A stretch of 64,000 bases of DNA from Smallanthus sonchifolius (lineage: Eukaryota; Streptophyta; Magnoliopsida; Asterales; Asteraceae). Shown here piece after piece: positions 47,272 through 59,284 of the stretch (position 1 is its first letter; each line of letters opens with the position of its first letter). Made by a program: the position numbers and the translations under genes. Location of the stretch: positions 10,851,272 through 10,915,271 of the forward strand of contig CM042038.1 in the NCBI GenBank assembly GCA_023525975.1, read 5' to 3'. The notes beneath the pieces are model-generated. The model was not told the origin of the DNA. It saw only the letters and a program-made list of their open reading frames with translations, and made no database searches.

Positions 47272-48390
47272 CACATTGAAACTGTCAGTAGTACTTTTTC
47301 TGTATTTTTATCTATGGTGAGAACTTTTTAGAATCATGAAAAATGATTTGGATTTTTTTTTAATATCTGAATTCACACTCAATATACTTTCTTCAAAGCA
47401 TACTTGTGCAATGATGTTGAGAATTGAGATTGGGCCTTTGACATCAGAAATATTTTATAAATGCAATAAAATGGGGCATACATAACAAATTGATCAAATG
47501 TTTGTATTTTGGAATTAACTTTATAACCTATTTCTTAATTTTTTATTGATTAGTTTTCTGCCCCCTCTGTTCAGTATGTAGAGCTATAGAAAGTGGGTAA
47601 CATCATTAAAACATGTTGATTTTAGACTTCCACTTCATTCAAGCAATATGAGGCCTGCTATTACTGTCAAGTCATAATATTCACTCAATAATACATTAAT
47701 ACATTACATGTGCATTAAACCCTTCAGAGCATATGCCTTGTCTTTATCTAAAGATAACGTGTACATGTGATCACCTTGCAATCTTTAGCCATGGTATGGA
47801 CTTTAATTTTTTTATGTAGTTAGACCGACATAATGAAAAGTTTATAGTTTCAACTTGTTAGATATTTTTCTAGTTGGAGAGGTCTAGAAACAAGATTGCA
47901 GTTAAATTTGCAGACCACTTGGTACTTCATTTGATCTGATGATCTATCTTTCTCTCCCAGATGCATGAATTGATCTCTAGCTAATCGTTTCAACTTGTTA
48001 GATATGTATGTTTAAGGTCAAAACATTGTATCTTTCAGAAATCTGTCAACTATGCTTCCAATTTTTTTGGACTCAGATGACCCTTTTCTTTGTTCTTGTT
48101 TTCAGTCATATCTTACAAGTTATTCACTTTAACTTTAAATAAAATTCGTTTAGAGAAGTTTAATTATCGAGAGAATGCAACTTTGACCATTGAAGATGCA
48201 TGTTTTGATGGATTGAGTGAAGTGACTGGGAAGGTTAAAACGTTTTTAGAGAGTATACTTTCAATGTTGTAGGATTAGTTATCAGATATTGATGCACTCA
48301 ATTCAGAAGTAGGTTTTGAAGTTTTGCTGCATTCAACATTACTAGATGATTCTTTGAAATAGATCTGAGCTTTATATCTTTAAATTTCCT
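47272..48390. other. Intergenic; possible short gene relic near 48.15 kb
   Basis: The first few hundred bases are presumably 3' UTR. At about 48150-48270 a frame reads EKFNYRENATLTIEDACFDG, then LSEVTGKVKTFLESILSML and a stop, more protein-like than surrounding ORFs. I do not recognise it; it could be an exon fragment of a lost gene or chance. Confidence 0.3.
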
Positions 48391-48820
48391 TCAACTGTCT
48401 GCTAAAATAAGCACAACCGGTGATCAAAGCCAAACCATTACCGGTTAAATGGACATCACAACATGCACAATCTGTCTTTTTACCACATTTTTCATTTTGG
48501 GGTATTTCTTAAATTCTTTAGAGCACGTGTCAGTGCAGAACTGACCCATGCTTGTATGCCATCCTCATTAACCCAGAATCTTTGGAACCCGGTTGACTCA
48601 TCTCTTCAACTGTTTGGTTCAAATCATACACGAAGTCACTCAGCAACTGGATGCAGTTCTTCATGGTGGCAACCTCTCGAGGAGCCATGCCATGAACCTG
48701 TGACAACTTTATGCAGGTCGTGTTACAGTACTGGTTTTGGGTTTGTTTGGATTGTACCTGCATGCTTGAGTTGACGCCGGGTTTAAGCAGGATGTTGAAT
48801 AAGTTGTCAAACTGCAATAC
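48391..48820 (-). pseudogene. Pectinesterase-inhibitor-like pseudogene (copy 1)
   Basis: Minus-strand homology to the intact gene at 49141-49728 runs through the C-terminal block (ATCAAAGCCAAA..TT..GGTTAA), the AGAGCACGTGTC..AGTGCAGAACTGACCCA region and the GGAGCCATGCCATGAACCTG region. Internal deletions and frame changes break it: residues such as MKNCIQLLSDFVYDLNQTVE are readable, but the cysteine-bearing N-terminal part and signal peptide are missing or scrambled. It is the most decayed of the four copies. Confidence 0.75.
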
Positions 48821-49140
48821 TGCATTATGTTATACTTATTAATTCAAAACTCGTTTAATCGTGTGTGCGTGTTTTTTTTATTTAATTATATTGTGTGCTA
48901 TCGTTCTTGTGTTTGGTACCAAAATGTCTTACAGCAGCTTTCTTGTTTTTCATACAAGATTTACAATTTACAGCAGTTTGAAAACAATGAGACATGATAA
49001 TATATTCACTCACTGATATATCTTTAACGAAAGGTACAAACAATCTGTCATACATTCACATATTGCTGCATTAAACTATGTATTCTGATTAGGTAGTTGA
49101 TGTTTGCTTACTATATTTGGTATATGTAAAGTTTCTTCAA
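48821..49140. other. Spacer between inhibitor copies 1 and 2
   Basis: No gene or bounded repeat was seen; presumably 3' flank of copy 2 and decayed promoter of copy 1. Confidence 0.3.
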
Positions 49141-49728
49141 CTACCCGCGTAAAGAAGCATAACTGTTGATCAAAGCCAAAGCATTGCTAGTTAAGCGTGC
49201 AACATTCACAATCTTTCCTCTCACAACACTTTTCATTTTGGAGTCATCCTTAAACCCTTCAGAGCACGTGTCTTCATCCGTCAGTGCAGAGCTGACCCAC
49301 GTTTGTATGTCGCTCATCACTAACCCTGAATCTTTGGAGCCTGGTCGACTCATCTCTTCAAGTGACTGTTTCAAGTTGTACACCGAGTCACTCAGTAACT
49401 CAATGCAGTCTTTCATGGCAACAACCTCTCTAGGTGCCATGCCATGCACTTGTGACATTTTAACCATTGATGAGGAGGTGGTGCGGGTCGTGTCAAGGGT
49501 CACAGATAGGGCGGTTTGGGCTAGTAGCTTTGGGCTTGTTTGGATGGCACGTGCTTGCGTTGACAGGGAGTTGAAGCAAAGTGTCGGGTAAGTTGTCAAA
49601 CCACACGAGGTTCTTATGAATTCGACATTTGTTTTTTTAAGGGCTGAGATTAAATTGAAGGACGAAGTGAAGAGAAGTATTATCAAGACAACTTTATGGG
49701 GTTGGAAATTGATCGAACGCTCTTCCAT
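49141..49728 (-). CDS. Pectin methylesterase inhibitor-like protein (copy 2)
   Basis: Single-exon secreted protein of 195 residues. The ATG at 49728 is followed by a hydrophobic signal peptide (VVLIILLFTSSFNLISAL). The inhibitor domain has the four conserved cysteines in two pairs: FIRTSCGLTTYPTLC near residues 38-52, then MKDCIELL and DEDTCSEGF. Helical hairpin residues such as SALTDEDTCSEGF and the C-terminal NALALINSY are typical of PMEI/invertase-inhibitor proteins (annotated as 21-kDa protein-like). It probably acts in the apoplast on a pectin methylesterase, but invertase inhibition cannot be excluded from sequence alone. It is intact and lies in tandem with three relatives on the same strand. 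Confidence 0.88.
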   Translation of the reverse strand: MEERSINFQPHKVVLIILLFTSSFNLISALKKTNVEFIRTSCGLTTYPTLCFNSLSTQARAIQTSPKLLAQTALSVTLDTTRTTSSSMVKMSQVHGMAPREVVAMKDCIELLSDSVYNLKQSLEEMSRPGSKDSGLVMSDIQTWVSSALTDEDTCSEGFKDDSKMKSVVRGKIVNVARLTSNALALINSYASLRG

Positions 49729-52276
49729 ATCTTATTTGTCTCGTGTTAAGCTCAACGTTTGAAGCTAATGAGTCAGGGTTATGAAAATCGAGCAAAAATG
49801 ATCCAAATTTATAGGAAAATAATCGTAGATATCTTCTAAAACGTCTCCTTTGATATGGTCACATGAACAATAACTCATGAAAAGACCTCAAGCCGTAGTC
49901 TTTATCAACGATCATATGTTTGGCCAAAATATCTGTTTAACAATGTGCAATGTGTGATATATGTATGGAGCAAGTTTGAAGGACTTGACTATGGTCTAGA
50001 ATTTGGACCAAGATTGCAAATGTTGGACCCGCTGGGCTCTAGACCGGTTTGTTCAATAGCTTTCATCCGAAGTAGACGTTACTCCTCCGGAATAGGCCAT
50101 AAGTTTATGGCTCACAAGTTGACGCAGATATTTGGTGTTGGACATCAAGTAGTTATGCATCAATAGTATGAGAACAATATCCATGGGCTCTTCTCAGCCA
50201 CTATTATGATGCCGATAATTTATTGGAATACAATTACGGAATAGGCCATCCACTATTTAATGATAATTGATATATTTTGAAATCATAATCATGAAAGGAT
50301 GGGAATTAAACAGTAGGGTTATACATGCCCACTGCCTTTCCTTGAATTGGTGATTAAGTTTTATAACCGAGATAGGCCTTGAATCATGCTATTCTAATTT
50401 TGTCAATCAATGGACAATAGTGCTTGTTTAACCAATTAACCCTCAAGCCCAAAGCCCAATATCTATTTTCTTGATCTGGTTGCTAGATTGAACTTGAAGT
50501 GTGAATTAAAAAGATTGTGGCTCATTGATGCTGATATTTTTGGTGTTGGACATCAAACATATTTTAACCATCAGACCAATCAAATACATATTTTATGTGA
50601 CCAAAAAAGATGTGTTTTGTTATTTTATTTATGCGCATAATAGACACGTGTACCATGGGATTTGTGGAAAGATTTACAAATGCGTCGTTATAGTCTCTTG
50701 CCCGATTGCAATGGAAGTTTGGATACCTCGCATTTTCAGTGAAAGATATTTTGGAGATTCACAACTTTATTGGCCTTCGCATCCAAGATAATTGAGGAGG
50801 AACTCAAGTAATTTAGATTTGGGCTCGAGTATGGAACCTAAAGTGAGAATTCTTGTTTAGTAGGTTCATGACAAGGATTGAATCGGTTACGATTGCGTGG
50901 TTATAATGTTTGGCTAATTTGAGTTCCTATAAACCGTTTGAAAACGGGATATGTGTGTGGGGTTAAATGGTAAATGTTTAAGCACGTGGAAATATCTTGA
51001 ATCAAATATTAATTTGGTAGATAAAAGTGGTTAATTATGCATGTTTCTATTTGAAAAGAGCATATGCCTTCCCAATGTGCTTGTTATGCTGTGAGTTATG
51101 TTTCTATCTAGTGTCTCCTCGCTCATATTTTTCATCTCTCTCCTATTAAATGAGGGTACACATGTCAGTATCTGCTCCCTACTTTTAATGATTAACATAG
51201 TTTAATAATGATCAAATTGATCATAATTGGTCAAACATCATCTATCTTGGTTAACCATGTTCAAACATGGTCATGAATGGTTAAGCATAACCATAGGTCC
51301 CATAGCTATATATGGGCAATCGTAGATATAAGTTGTCAAACATAACGATAAATGGTCAAACTTATTCAATCTTGATCTAACATAGATATCACGGTCAATC
51401 GCACCCATAAGCGCTCAAACGTAGCAGTACTTGGTCAAAAAGAGTCGATCATGGTCTAATATAAAGGTATGATATAGCTATATTAGGCTAAATATAGGGA
51501 TAATTGGTTAGACATTATCACTCGCAAATGCCAAACATTGCTATAGTAGGCTAAATATAGGGATAATTGGTTAGATTTAATCAATCTTGATCTAATATAG
51601 CTATGTTTGGTCTATATTATGTCAAACATAACCCATAAGTAGTAAACATACTAAAACATAGTTAATCTTAGTCTATCATAGTCATATACAGTTTAACATA
51701 GCCATAAGTGATCAAATGCAATGATAACTGGTTAAACATACTCAATTTTGGTCTAACACGGAGATACTCGGTCAAACATACTCAAATTTGGTCATACTTA
51801 TTTATATTAGGTCAAACATATTCAGTCGTAAATTTTGGTCTACCATAGTTCTAGTTGGCTTATATTAGGTCAATCATAGCCATAGTGGTTAAATATAGCT
51901 ATGTAAAACCAAAGATAGCCATAAGTGATAAAACACAACGATAATAAGTAGCAAAAAAGCGTCCGTTAAATCAATCGCAAAGTGTTCAGTAGTAAATTCA
52001 GCTAAATTTGAAATTGTTTGTTCGCTAAATTTGCCGCTAATAGGTTTCAAAAAATCCTTCACAACATAATCAGATGCAAATCATGTCGCAAAAGGTTAGG
52101 TCACAGTTAGCAAATTTATCGACGACACTCACGAGTAAAATTTATAGCAAACTCAATTTCGGTCCCAATACAAACTGGCAAGGATTTTCTACGAAAACAA
52201 ATACAAAGGGAACAAAAACAAAATTCTGCATTTTATTATATGTGGTACATCTCAGCACAAGTTTAATATATTTGAA
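49729..52276. other. Intergenic with a motif array; no gene recognised
   Basis: Two short stretches ending TTTGGTGTTGGACATCAA (about 50130 and 50540) are similar to each other, indicating a local duplication. From 51180 to 51915 runs an array of GGTCAAACATA-type units. No ORF shows domain features. Confidence 0.4.
51180..51915. repeat. Degenerate short-unit array (GGTCAAACATA), inverted relative to the one at 42.5 kb
   Basis: Many imperfect units combine GGTCAAACATA, ACTCAATCTTGGTCTAACATAG and CATAATTGGTC-like words. The reverse complement matches the units at 42540-42870, so the two arrays are related and face opposite ways 8.3 kb apart. Confidence 0.6.
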
Positions 52277-52847
52277 CTACCTGCTTAAGGAAGCATAACT
52301 GTTGATCAAAGCCAAAGCATTGCTGGTTAAGTGTGCAACATTCACAATCTTTCCTCTTACAACACTTTTCATTTTGGGGTCATTCTTAAACCCTTCAGAG
52401 CACGTGTCTTCATCCGTCAATGCAGAACTGACCCACGTTTGTATGTCGCTCATCACTAGCCTCGCATCTTTGGAACCTGGTCGAGTCATCTCCTCGAGTG
52501 ATCTTTGCAACTCATACGCCGAGTCACTAAGCAACTCGATGCAGTCTTTCATGGCTTCAATCTCACGAGGAGTCATGCCATTCACTTTTGAAAGTTTAAC
52601 CATCGATGAAGAGGTCGTGCGAGTGGTGTCAAGGGTGACAGACAGAGCGGTTTGGGCTTGTTTGGATTGCACCTGCTCGCGTTGACAGTGAGTTGAAGCA
52701 GAGTTTTGGATAAGTTGTTAAACCGCAGGATGTTCTGATGAATTCAACATTTATTTTTTCAAGGGCTGAGATTAAATTGATCGATGAAGTGAAGAGAAGT
52801 AGTGTTATGAGGATGTTATGGAAATTGATGGAGTATGAAGCTTCCAT
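52277..52847 (-). pseudogene. Pectin methylesterase inhibitor-like pseudogene (copy 3), 14-bp frameshift deletion
   Basis: Compared with the intact copy at 59285-59872 it is almost identical, but lacks 14 bases at about 52656/52657 between two copies of TTTGGGCT, which shifts the frame after IQTSP. The first frame (from the ATG at 52847, with signal peptide and first cysteine pair) ends after 72 residues. The rest (from TALSVTLDTTRTTSSSMVK to the C-terminus) remains open in another frame. The inactivation is therefore recent: no other damage is evident. Confidence 0.85.
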
Positions 52848-54600
52848 ATTGTGTGTGTTTGAACTCTTGTCTAGCCTCCAATTAGTTTGAAGCTAATGAG
52901 GTTGGTTATGAAATGGAGCAAATTCATTCCACATTTATAGGAAACTGAATGCTGATATGCATGGTTTAATTATCTTCTTAATTATAAAAACGATAATCAA
53001 TAAAATAATGAAAATATCACAAGCTTTAAATAATCCTTTTTTTAGTCTAAGATAATGTTGTACTTGTGACAAAATGCCGGCGGCTCTTCACAACGTGCAA
53101 TTATGCAACATTTAGCCATCCTATATTGATCTAGCGAATCTGTTTTACACTACGTTATATATCCATGTATTATATTAGATTGTTTAATAGAAAAATAAAT
53201 GTATAATAAAAAAAAAATTGTTTCATTAATTAAGTAATAATTATAATTCAAATTATATCTTATTTTTCAGAATTTCTTTTTAATAAAATTAGATTTCAAA
53301 ATGCAAGCTTACTTAAAATAGGGAAAATTAAAAAATTTTAGTGAGAAAAAATATGTTAACGACACATGATATTATTTGGAATCATTTATTAGAATAATGA
53401 TAATTCAATGAATGGGTTTACGTTGACACACGTGTATCTTCAATAATTTAAGTAAAACCTTCAAGGATGTGGTGTCATGGTAAACGTTTAAGTCCCTCTA
53501 TGAAAGGTTTCACGCCCGACACCTATGAAAAAAAAATTTATTTGTTATACATGCGGTATAATCTTAACCGACCCCAAGAAAAATTAATTTTTAACACTGA
53601 CCACCATATAATCTAATAACTTAATTTGACATTTGGACTAAACTGGACTAAAAGCTTAGCCATCTAAACAATAAACCCACATTTAATTAACTCTTTTATC
53701 CATTTTGACAATTAAGCCCATGTTTAGTTAACTCATTACCCATTTAATTTTTAAAATAATTTAACCTAATAAAGATCTAAGTAGCGGCGATCCTGATTCC
53801 TGGTCCATCGATGACTTGACGTTTCATATTCACGCTTCACGCAATCAGAAGAACGACAATTTGCTAATCACGATTCTCGCCATGCCTCCTAATCGAAGGT
53901 AACACAATTAGAAAAACGCTTAACTACGATTCTCCCCCTACCTCCTCATGATCTAAGGCGCTCTGCTAATTACGATTTCACAATTCTAGCCCCTGGTAGT
54001 CGGTTCATTATTCACAGCCTTGCGACCCTGCCTACTCTCGATTTCATGTAACTTTTTTTTAATTTTTTCTCTAAATTTTGAACTTTGCTTATCATATTAT
54101 TTTGCAATAATATACTATCATATGTGTTATTTGCTAATTGTAATTAGTGACAATGTTTGTATAATATGACCCGACTCGACCCAACTTGAATCGAACCAAA
54201 AAAGTTTATATAAAAAATCGAGCAAAAAATTTTTCAACCCCTATATTTAAAGTTTCTGAGTCTGCCACTGCCATTTGTTAACAGAATATTGATTGAATAA
54301 TGTGAACTTTTTATAAAAAATAAATAAATTTTGTGCTACATAATTACTAAATTGGAAGTACGTGTGGCCCCCAAATGGGACTGACGATTTAATTAATGAA
54401 TGTATTGAGGTCGGCAACCCACCCGGGGGCTTCAAGAAACGTATTCAACTTTTCGGACCACTCATACTCACAAACAAACAAGTTTCTCACAAAATGTATA
54501 TATAGATAATTATGTATGCCAATTCAGCAAAAGTGTGAGGCTTTTTATTATCTAGTAGATATTTTGAGATTATAAATTTATGTCAACATCATAAATTTTT
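52848..54600. other. Upstream flank of inhibitor copy 3, paralogous to the flank of copy 4
   Basis: TAATTCAATGAATGGG at 53401 corresponds to 60026, ATCTTCAATAATTTAAG at about 53430 to the Helitron site at 60058, and AAGAAACGTATTCAACTTTT at about 54432 to 60540. TTTTTATTATCTAGTAGATA at about 54543 corresponds to the Mutator-like insertion site at 60644. A stretch near 53465-53525 has weak A/B-box-like words. No gene was found. Confidence 0.55.
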
Positions 54601-55700
54601 ATCTAATAGTAAATTATAGACATTTATACACTTTATCTTTAGTTTTTTATTTTATTAAAAAGTATATATTCTAAGAAACCACAATCACGAAGGTCGGCAC
54701 CCAATTAAATGGGCCATCTACCCCCCCCCCCCCCCTCCCAACCCAACATCCTAATTTACAATTTAAACCTTTCATTTTCTAAAATTTTATATCCACCCCT
54801 TTACAAATTTTACAACTCTCTCTTGAGTTTCTATTCACTAAATTCTCAACTCTACCACTTAAACTTTTTTTTTCTTACTTTTTTATATTAAATTACTTTT
54901 TCTATTTTTAATTTGTTACAATTTTTTTTAACGAATTTATCGTTTCAATGTTAACTCTTATTCGCGCCGCAATCTATCTATTTTTCGATCTCCATAACCG
55001 TGGCACGACCGAGTCGTGGCAACATCATACATTTCCTTATGTAATTAGTCATGTTATTGTCATCGCCGCAACGGCCTTAGAAGGTTCCCAGACCCGCCGC
55101 ATCGTGTGGGCTTTAGTTATGCAGCTAAACTCGTTAATATCACCGTACAGCCCCGCCGCAACGTGCAAGTCAAATTTTCTAGTTAACATTAAAATTCAGA
55201 GATCTTCAAATATTAATGCAATTTATTAATAAAAATATATTTAGGATGCCTTGTCTTAAACTCATGGTATAGTAATTGATAACAAAAAGTATTATTTAAT
55301 TCATATTTCGGTGAAGTTCTAACAACTTACAACTTGAAAATTGGTGATCGTATTGAGTTCTATTTTAGTACAGTCGATGAGAAACTGCATATTCAATTCA
55401 ACTTTTTTCATCATTCTCCTGCCACAAGCAGCAAAAAAAGGTGATCAACAACATCAAAGTGGCTAGTTTGAATTAATATGAATATCCTTGACTCTATCCT
55501 TATGCATAGGTGGGTCCCGAAACCATTAAAACAACATACCCATGTGTGTTTTTTTACGGGTGTTGTTATGTACACCCAAATGTATCACATCCTAGTCTAC
55601 TTATTAATTTTACACGTACAGCCGACGAATCTGCAGTTAAGAAGATAATCCTCTCCACAAGTAGTCATTTGATACAACCAAGAGATTTGATACAAAATGA
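54601..55700. other. Intergenic, nothing recognised
   Basis: A C-run of about 15 bases lies at 54721-54735. The ORF at 54948-55229 has no recognised domain. Bases 55471-55510 resemble 56801-56835 (ATGAATATC..TTG..CTCTATCCTT), a small duplication. Confidence 0.35.
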
Positions 55701-56324
55701 TAGGGGTGAGCAAATAACCGATGGTTCGGTTAACCAATAACTGAAATTTAATTTCTTTTCATTAAGTATTAATCTGATAAATGATGTAATGGGGTTATCC
55801 AAAATAAAACGAGACTTAAAAGTGTAACTTCCTTTTAGAATATGCCTAATTATTAAAATTCTTGGAGATACGAAGTATGAAGAGGAAGGTTAATGAAACC
55901 AACTGAATATAAATTCCTAAATTTATTCATCCCAAGTTGATTGCGAAGCAAAAGTTAAGTGAACAAACCCATTATAAAAGAGCTAGCCCTAAAGTCTTTG
56001 TCCCACGTCGCTTCTTATAGGAAAATCTCATTTGAACTTACCTTATAAAAGGAGAGGTCCACGGGAACCAATCATAGAAACTTTTCATTTTTTTTTATTT
56101 CTTGAAAACTGAAAAATAAAAGTTTGACTTTTTTATGTTAAAAGTTTTAAAATTTCGCCTTAAGTTAAGTTTTCGGTTAATAACCGAAAACCGAACCGAC
56201 TCTAGTTGCAAGACCGATAACCAAACCGATTCTTAACCGAAACCGAATGGTTTTTCAAAACCATTAACCGAACAATTCGGTTTCGGTTGGGGCTTAAAAC
56301 CGAACCCACCCATGCACACCCCTA
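55701..56324. mobile_element. hAT-type non-autonomous element, exact 8-bp target duplication
   Basis: The ends are TAGGGGTGAGCAAATAACCG at the left and, reversed from the right, TAGGGGTGTGCATGGGTGGG. The exact duplication CAAAATGA flanks it (55693-55700 and 56325-56332). Subterminal motifs AACCGAACC/GGTTCGGTT repeat at both ends, as in the partial ends near 32.3 and 43.74 kb. It has no transposase. Confidence 0.85.
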
Positions 56325-56332
56325 CAAAATGA

Positions 56333-57480
56333 TGTGGATAAGAACGCAATCAAATGGCTAGAAACTTAAATTATAACCAAACGCTTCACGAAACCTCAAA
56401 GGTTCTCAATAGAACTAAAAAGTTATAGTTAATAATAATCAAACTAAAAACTCCCTATTCAATCCCAAAACATAATATTTATAGGGTTACATAGAAACTA
56501 AAGAAATAAATCACAAATATTCGAATTCAAATTCAAATTCTGGATAATCTTCATCCTGGGTCCAACTCTGGATCAGATTCAGACAAAAAACTAATCCCCT
56601 GCGACGGTTTGCCCCCTTGAATGACAACTCCATTCAAGGCTTATGTAACCCATAAATATTATAATTGTCTTTTAATATATAGAAAATAAAAAACAATTGA
56701 CTGTCAATAAATTTGATAATTTAATATATTAAACTTTAATATAATAACATAATAAATTTATATAAATTATCTTTAAAGTTTTATTTTGTATTTTAATTAG
56801 GGGGCTTATATGAATATCTTGGCTCTATCCTTGCACATGGATGTGCTATGCACGTAGTGGCATTCTACAAACAAATTATATCCTTTAACATTGATGTTGA
56901 GATTGGGCCCTAATTGAGGTATGGACCATTTCTTCATTTTTCGTTTTATATGAAAGAGTGTGTTTATGTAAGGATAGATATGTGATTCCAGTTTTTTGGC
57001 CAAACAGCTTACAAGTTGCTTGCTTTTAACAACGTGCAATTATGCCATCCAATATGGCCCAGATTTTCATTTTTTTTTGTCATTATCATATTATTAAGCC
57101 CAAATAATGCATTTTTTAATTCGAATTTATCAAGTTGGTTGGGTCTAGAAAACGTTTCAAAGATTGCAATGTGTTCAATTCAAGTAAATGCAGACGACTT
57201 TCTAGAAAGGTTATATAAAGAGCTCATTAGAAAAATCATGAAACTAGCTAGTTATTTTCTGGGTTTTACCACGACTTAAAAGTTACCTCACACTAGCGTG
57301 GCGTACGCAAAACTACGATCAAGAAATTACCTTTTCATAGTGTCTAAAGTTTACATAAATGTTAAAAATAATTTCTTTAACTCATATAAACACAACACGA
57401 CACACATAGAGATTAATATGAATTGGAGGTATCCAAGCAAATCACAACTCTACACAATCACAAAATCAATGAGGCGTAAT
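56333..57480. other. Intergenic, nothing firmly recognised
   Basis: AACGTGCAATTATGC (about 57031) also occurs at about 53092, and GATTGCAATGTGTTCAA (about 57162) at about 60505. Fragments of the duplicated inhibitor-gene flank may therefore lie here. No ORF with family features. Confidence 0.35.
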
Positions 57481-57860
57481 CACTACAAGGGTCATACCTA
57501 TCCCGACGACGGATTTTGACCCTATCCCGGCAACATGTCTGAATAAGGTGTTCAGGCCTACCCCGACGACTTGTCATCGGTATAGATGTCGTTAGTAGAC
57601 GTTCGTACCAATAGGTCAAACAAGTCGTCGGTATAGACGTTGTCGGTATAGATAGGCCTATACCGACGACTTGTCGTCGCTGTAGGTTTAATTAAAATAA
57701 TTCTTAATTAGTATCTATACCGACGACATACAGACGACAAATCGTCGTCGATATAGGTTTTCATTTGAGCGCCCAAACTTCCCTCCATATGCCCCAACCC
57801 TATACCGACCATATGCCCCAACCCTATACCTCGTCGGTACATGGTTATTGTGAGAATTAA
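57481..57860 (+). mobile_element. CACTA-like terminus with CCGACGAC subterminal repeats
   Basis: The sequence CACTACAAGGGTCATACCTA starts at 57481. It is followed by about ten direct and inverted copies of CCGACGAC/GTCGTCGG within 380 bases, with TATACCGACGA repeated. A CACTA start and dense short subterminal repeats are the hallmarks of En/Spm elements. The matching right end was not identified; related GTCGGTA/CCGACGG motifs recur at 58260-58400, 62460-62720 and 63420-63590. Confidence 0.55.
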
Positions 57861-59284
57861 TTCTAAACCTTGAAAGGCGAGAAAACTTGGGACACAAGTT
57901 TGTTGCGATAGAGATAAAGAAGTATGGAGATAATGTTTGTTTAAGAGTTGGTTAGAGTTTGAGTCAAATAATTATTTGGATTGTTTTATATTTATCAATT
58001 TGGTAGAGTTCGTATTAGAATAGGTTTGATTTAATAGATTATTTAATTGAGTTTGGATTAATTTTAGTTTAGTATAAATAGTGGGTTATATGTAATTGTT
58101 TAAGTGTCGAGTTGAGTTTATAATAATGAGAGAGTCGAAGCCGGTGATTGGCATCAAATTATTTTTTTTCTTGTGGTTGCGTTTATCAAATCTGGGCCAA
58201 TAGTTATTACACCAACCTAAAATTTAGAAAAGGTTAAATCCTTGGTGATCTCTCGGTAATTGTTGCATTTGACGACCTAAAATAACTTGTCGGTAAAACT
58301 GTATGTCGACAATCTCTCGCTAAAAGTCGTCGGTAATATGTTGAAAATTAAATAACGCACATCCATTTCTCCGACGGAATTTTGCCATTAACCCTCGCTA
58401 CCGATGGAGCACTGGCGGAATCGTCCGTATGTGATACTCCTTTGTTTAGTAATGCTTTCTTTCGGTTTTCTATGCCATGATTATCATCTGGGCTCCATTG
58501 GTTTGACATTATGATAAGAATCACGGCTCAAATTTCATCTAGGTATCGGTTCATCTGATAGACGGAGATGATGGCTTTATGACGGGGATGATGGCGCTCG
58601 CTGGAATTCCAAAGGAGAGGATGGTGTCGGACGAACATTTCATGAAGAAGAAGAAGGGGGATTTAGCTTTTGTTTTTAACGTAACTATGTTTTTTGATTT
58701 TTTTTTTCATTTTACAAGGGTATTTTATTCATTTTTATAAAAAACTTAACAGAATTTATAAAGTTTGTTTGCGTCAAAGACAAAAATGTTTTACGTCCAA
58801 GTGAACATTGTTTAAAAATGTGTACTTTCTCATAATTAGATACCAAAACCGTAATATGAAGATTACACACGACTATGTGTGTAATTAACTCTTAATATAT
58901 ACCTTACGAAAAAAAAAAGAAATACTCATAAACAAATGATAACAGTTTCCTACAAAAACCATCTCGAACAATAATATCAACAAATTCTAATCCTTTTAAA
59001 ATTAAAACAAAACAACAGATTTAATATAAAATTAGCACTGATTTAAACACAAAACGAATTCAACAACACTAATTTATAAAATAATAAAAACATATAATTA
59101 TACATATGGAGATATACTAGATCATTCATATATGATGATATTTTTCACTCACTAATATATACATTGCATTTGCAATTAAGGCTATTACAAACTTGCCATA
59201 CGTTCACACATTGCTTCAAGAGAACCACAAGAAAATTCTGCCTTTCGATACGTGTTACATTAATTAAACCGAGTTTAATTTATG
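57861..59284. other. Repeat-derived intergenic DNA, possible LTR-like piece
   Basis: Around 58060-58160 a TATAAATAG box is followed about 70 bases later by ATAATGAGAGAG and then TTGGCATCAAA. That layout is seen in LTR ends with an adjacent primer-binding-like site, but no paired LTR or coding remnant was found. The 58260-58400 part has GTCGGTAA motifs as in the CACTA-like end to the left. Confidence 0.3.

Noticed and set aside
49166..49591. Plus-strand 141-codon ORFs opposite inhibitor copies 2, 3 and 4
   Set aside because: They are repeated only because the minus-strand genes are duplicated; the minus frame has the signal peptide and four cysteines.
57900..58160. Solo LTR of a retrotransposon
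   Set aside because: A TATAAATAG box and a TTGGCATC word are suggestive, but no TG..CA borders with a 5-bp duplication and no second LTR were found.
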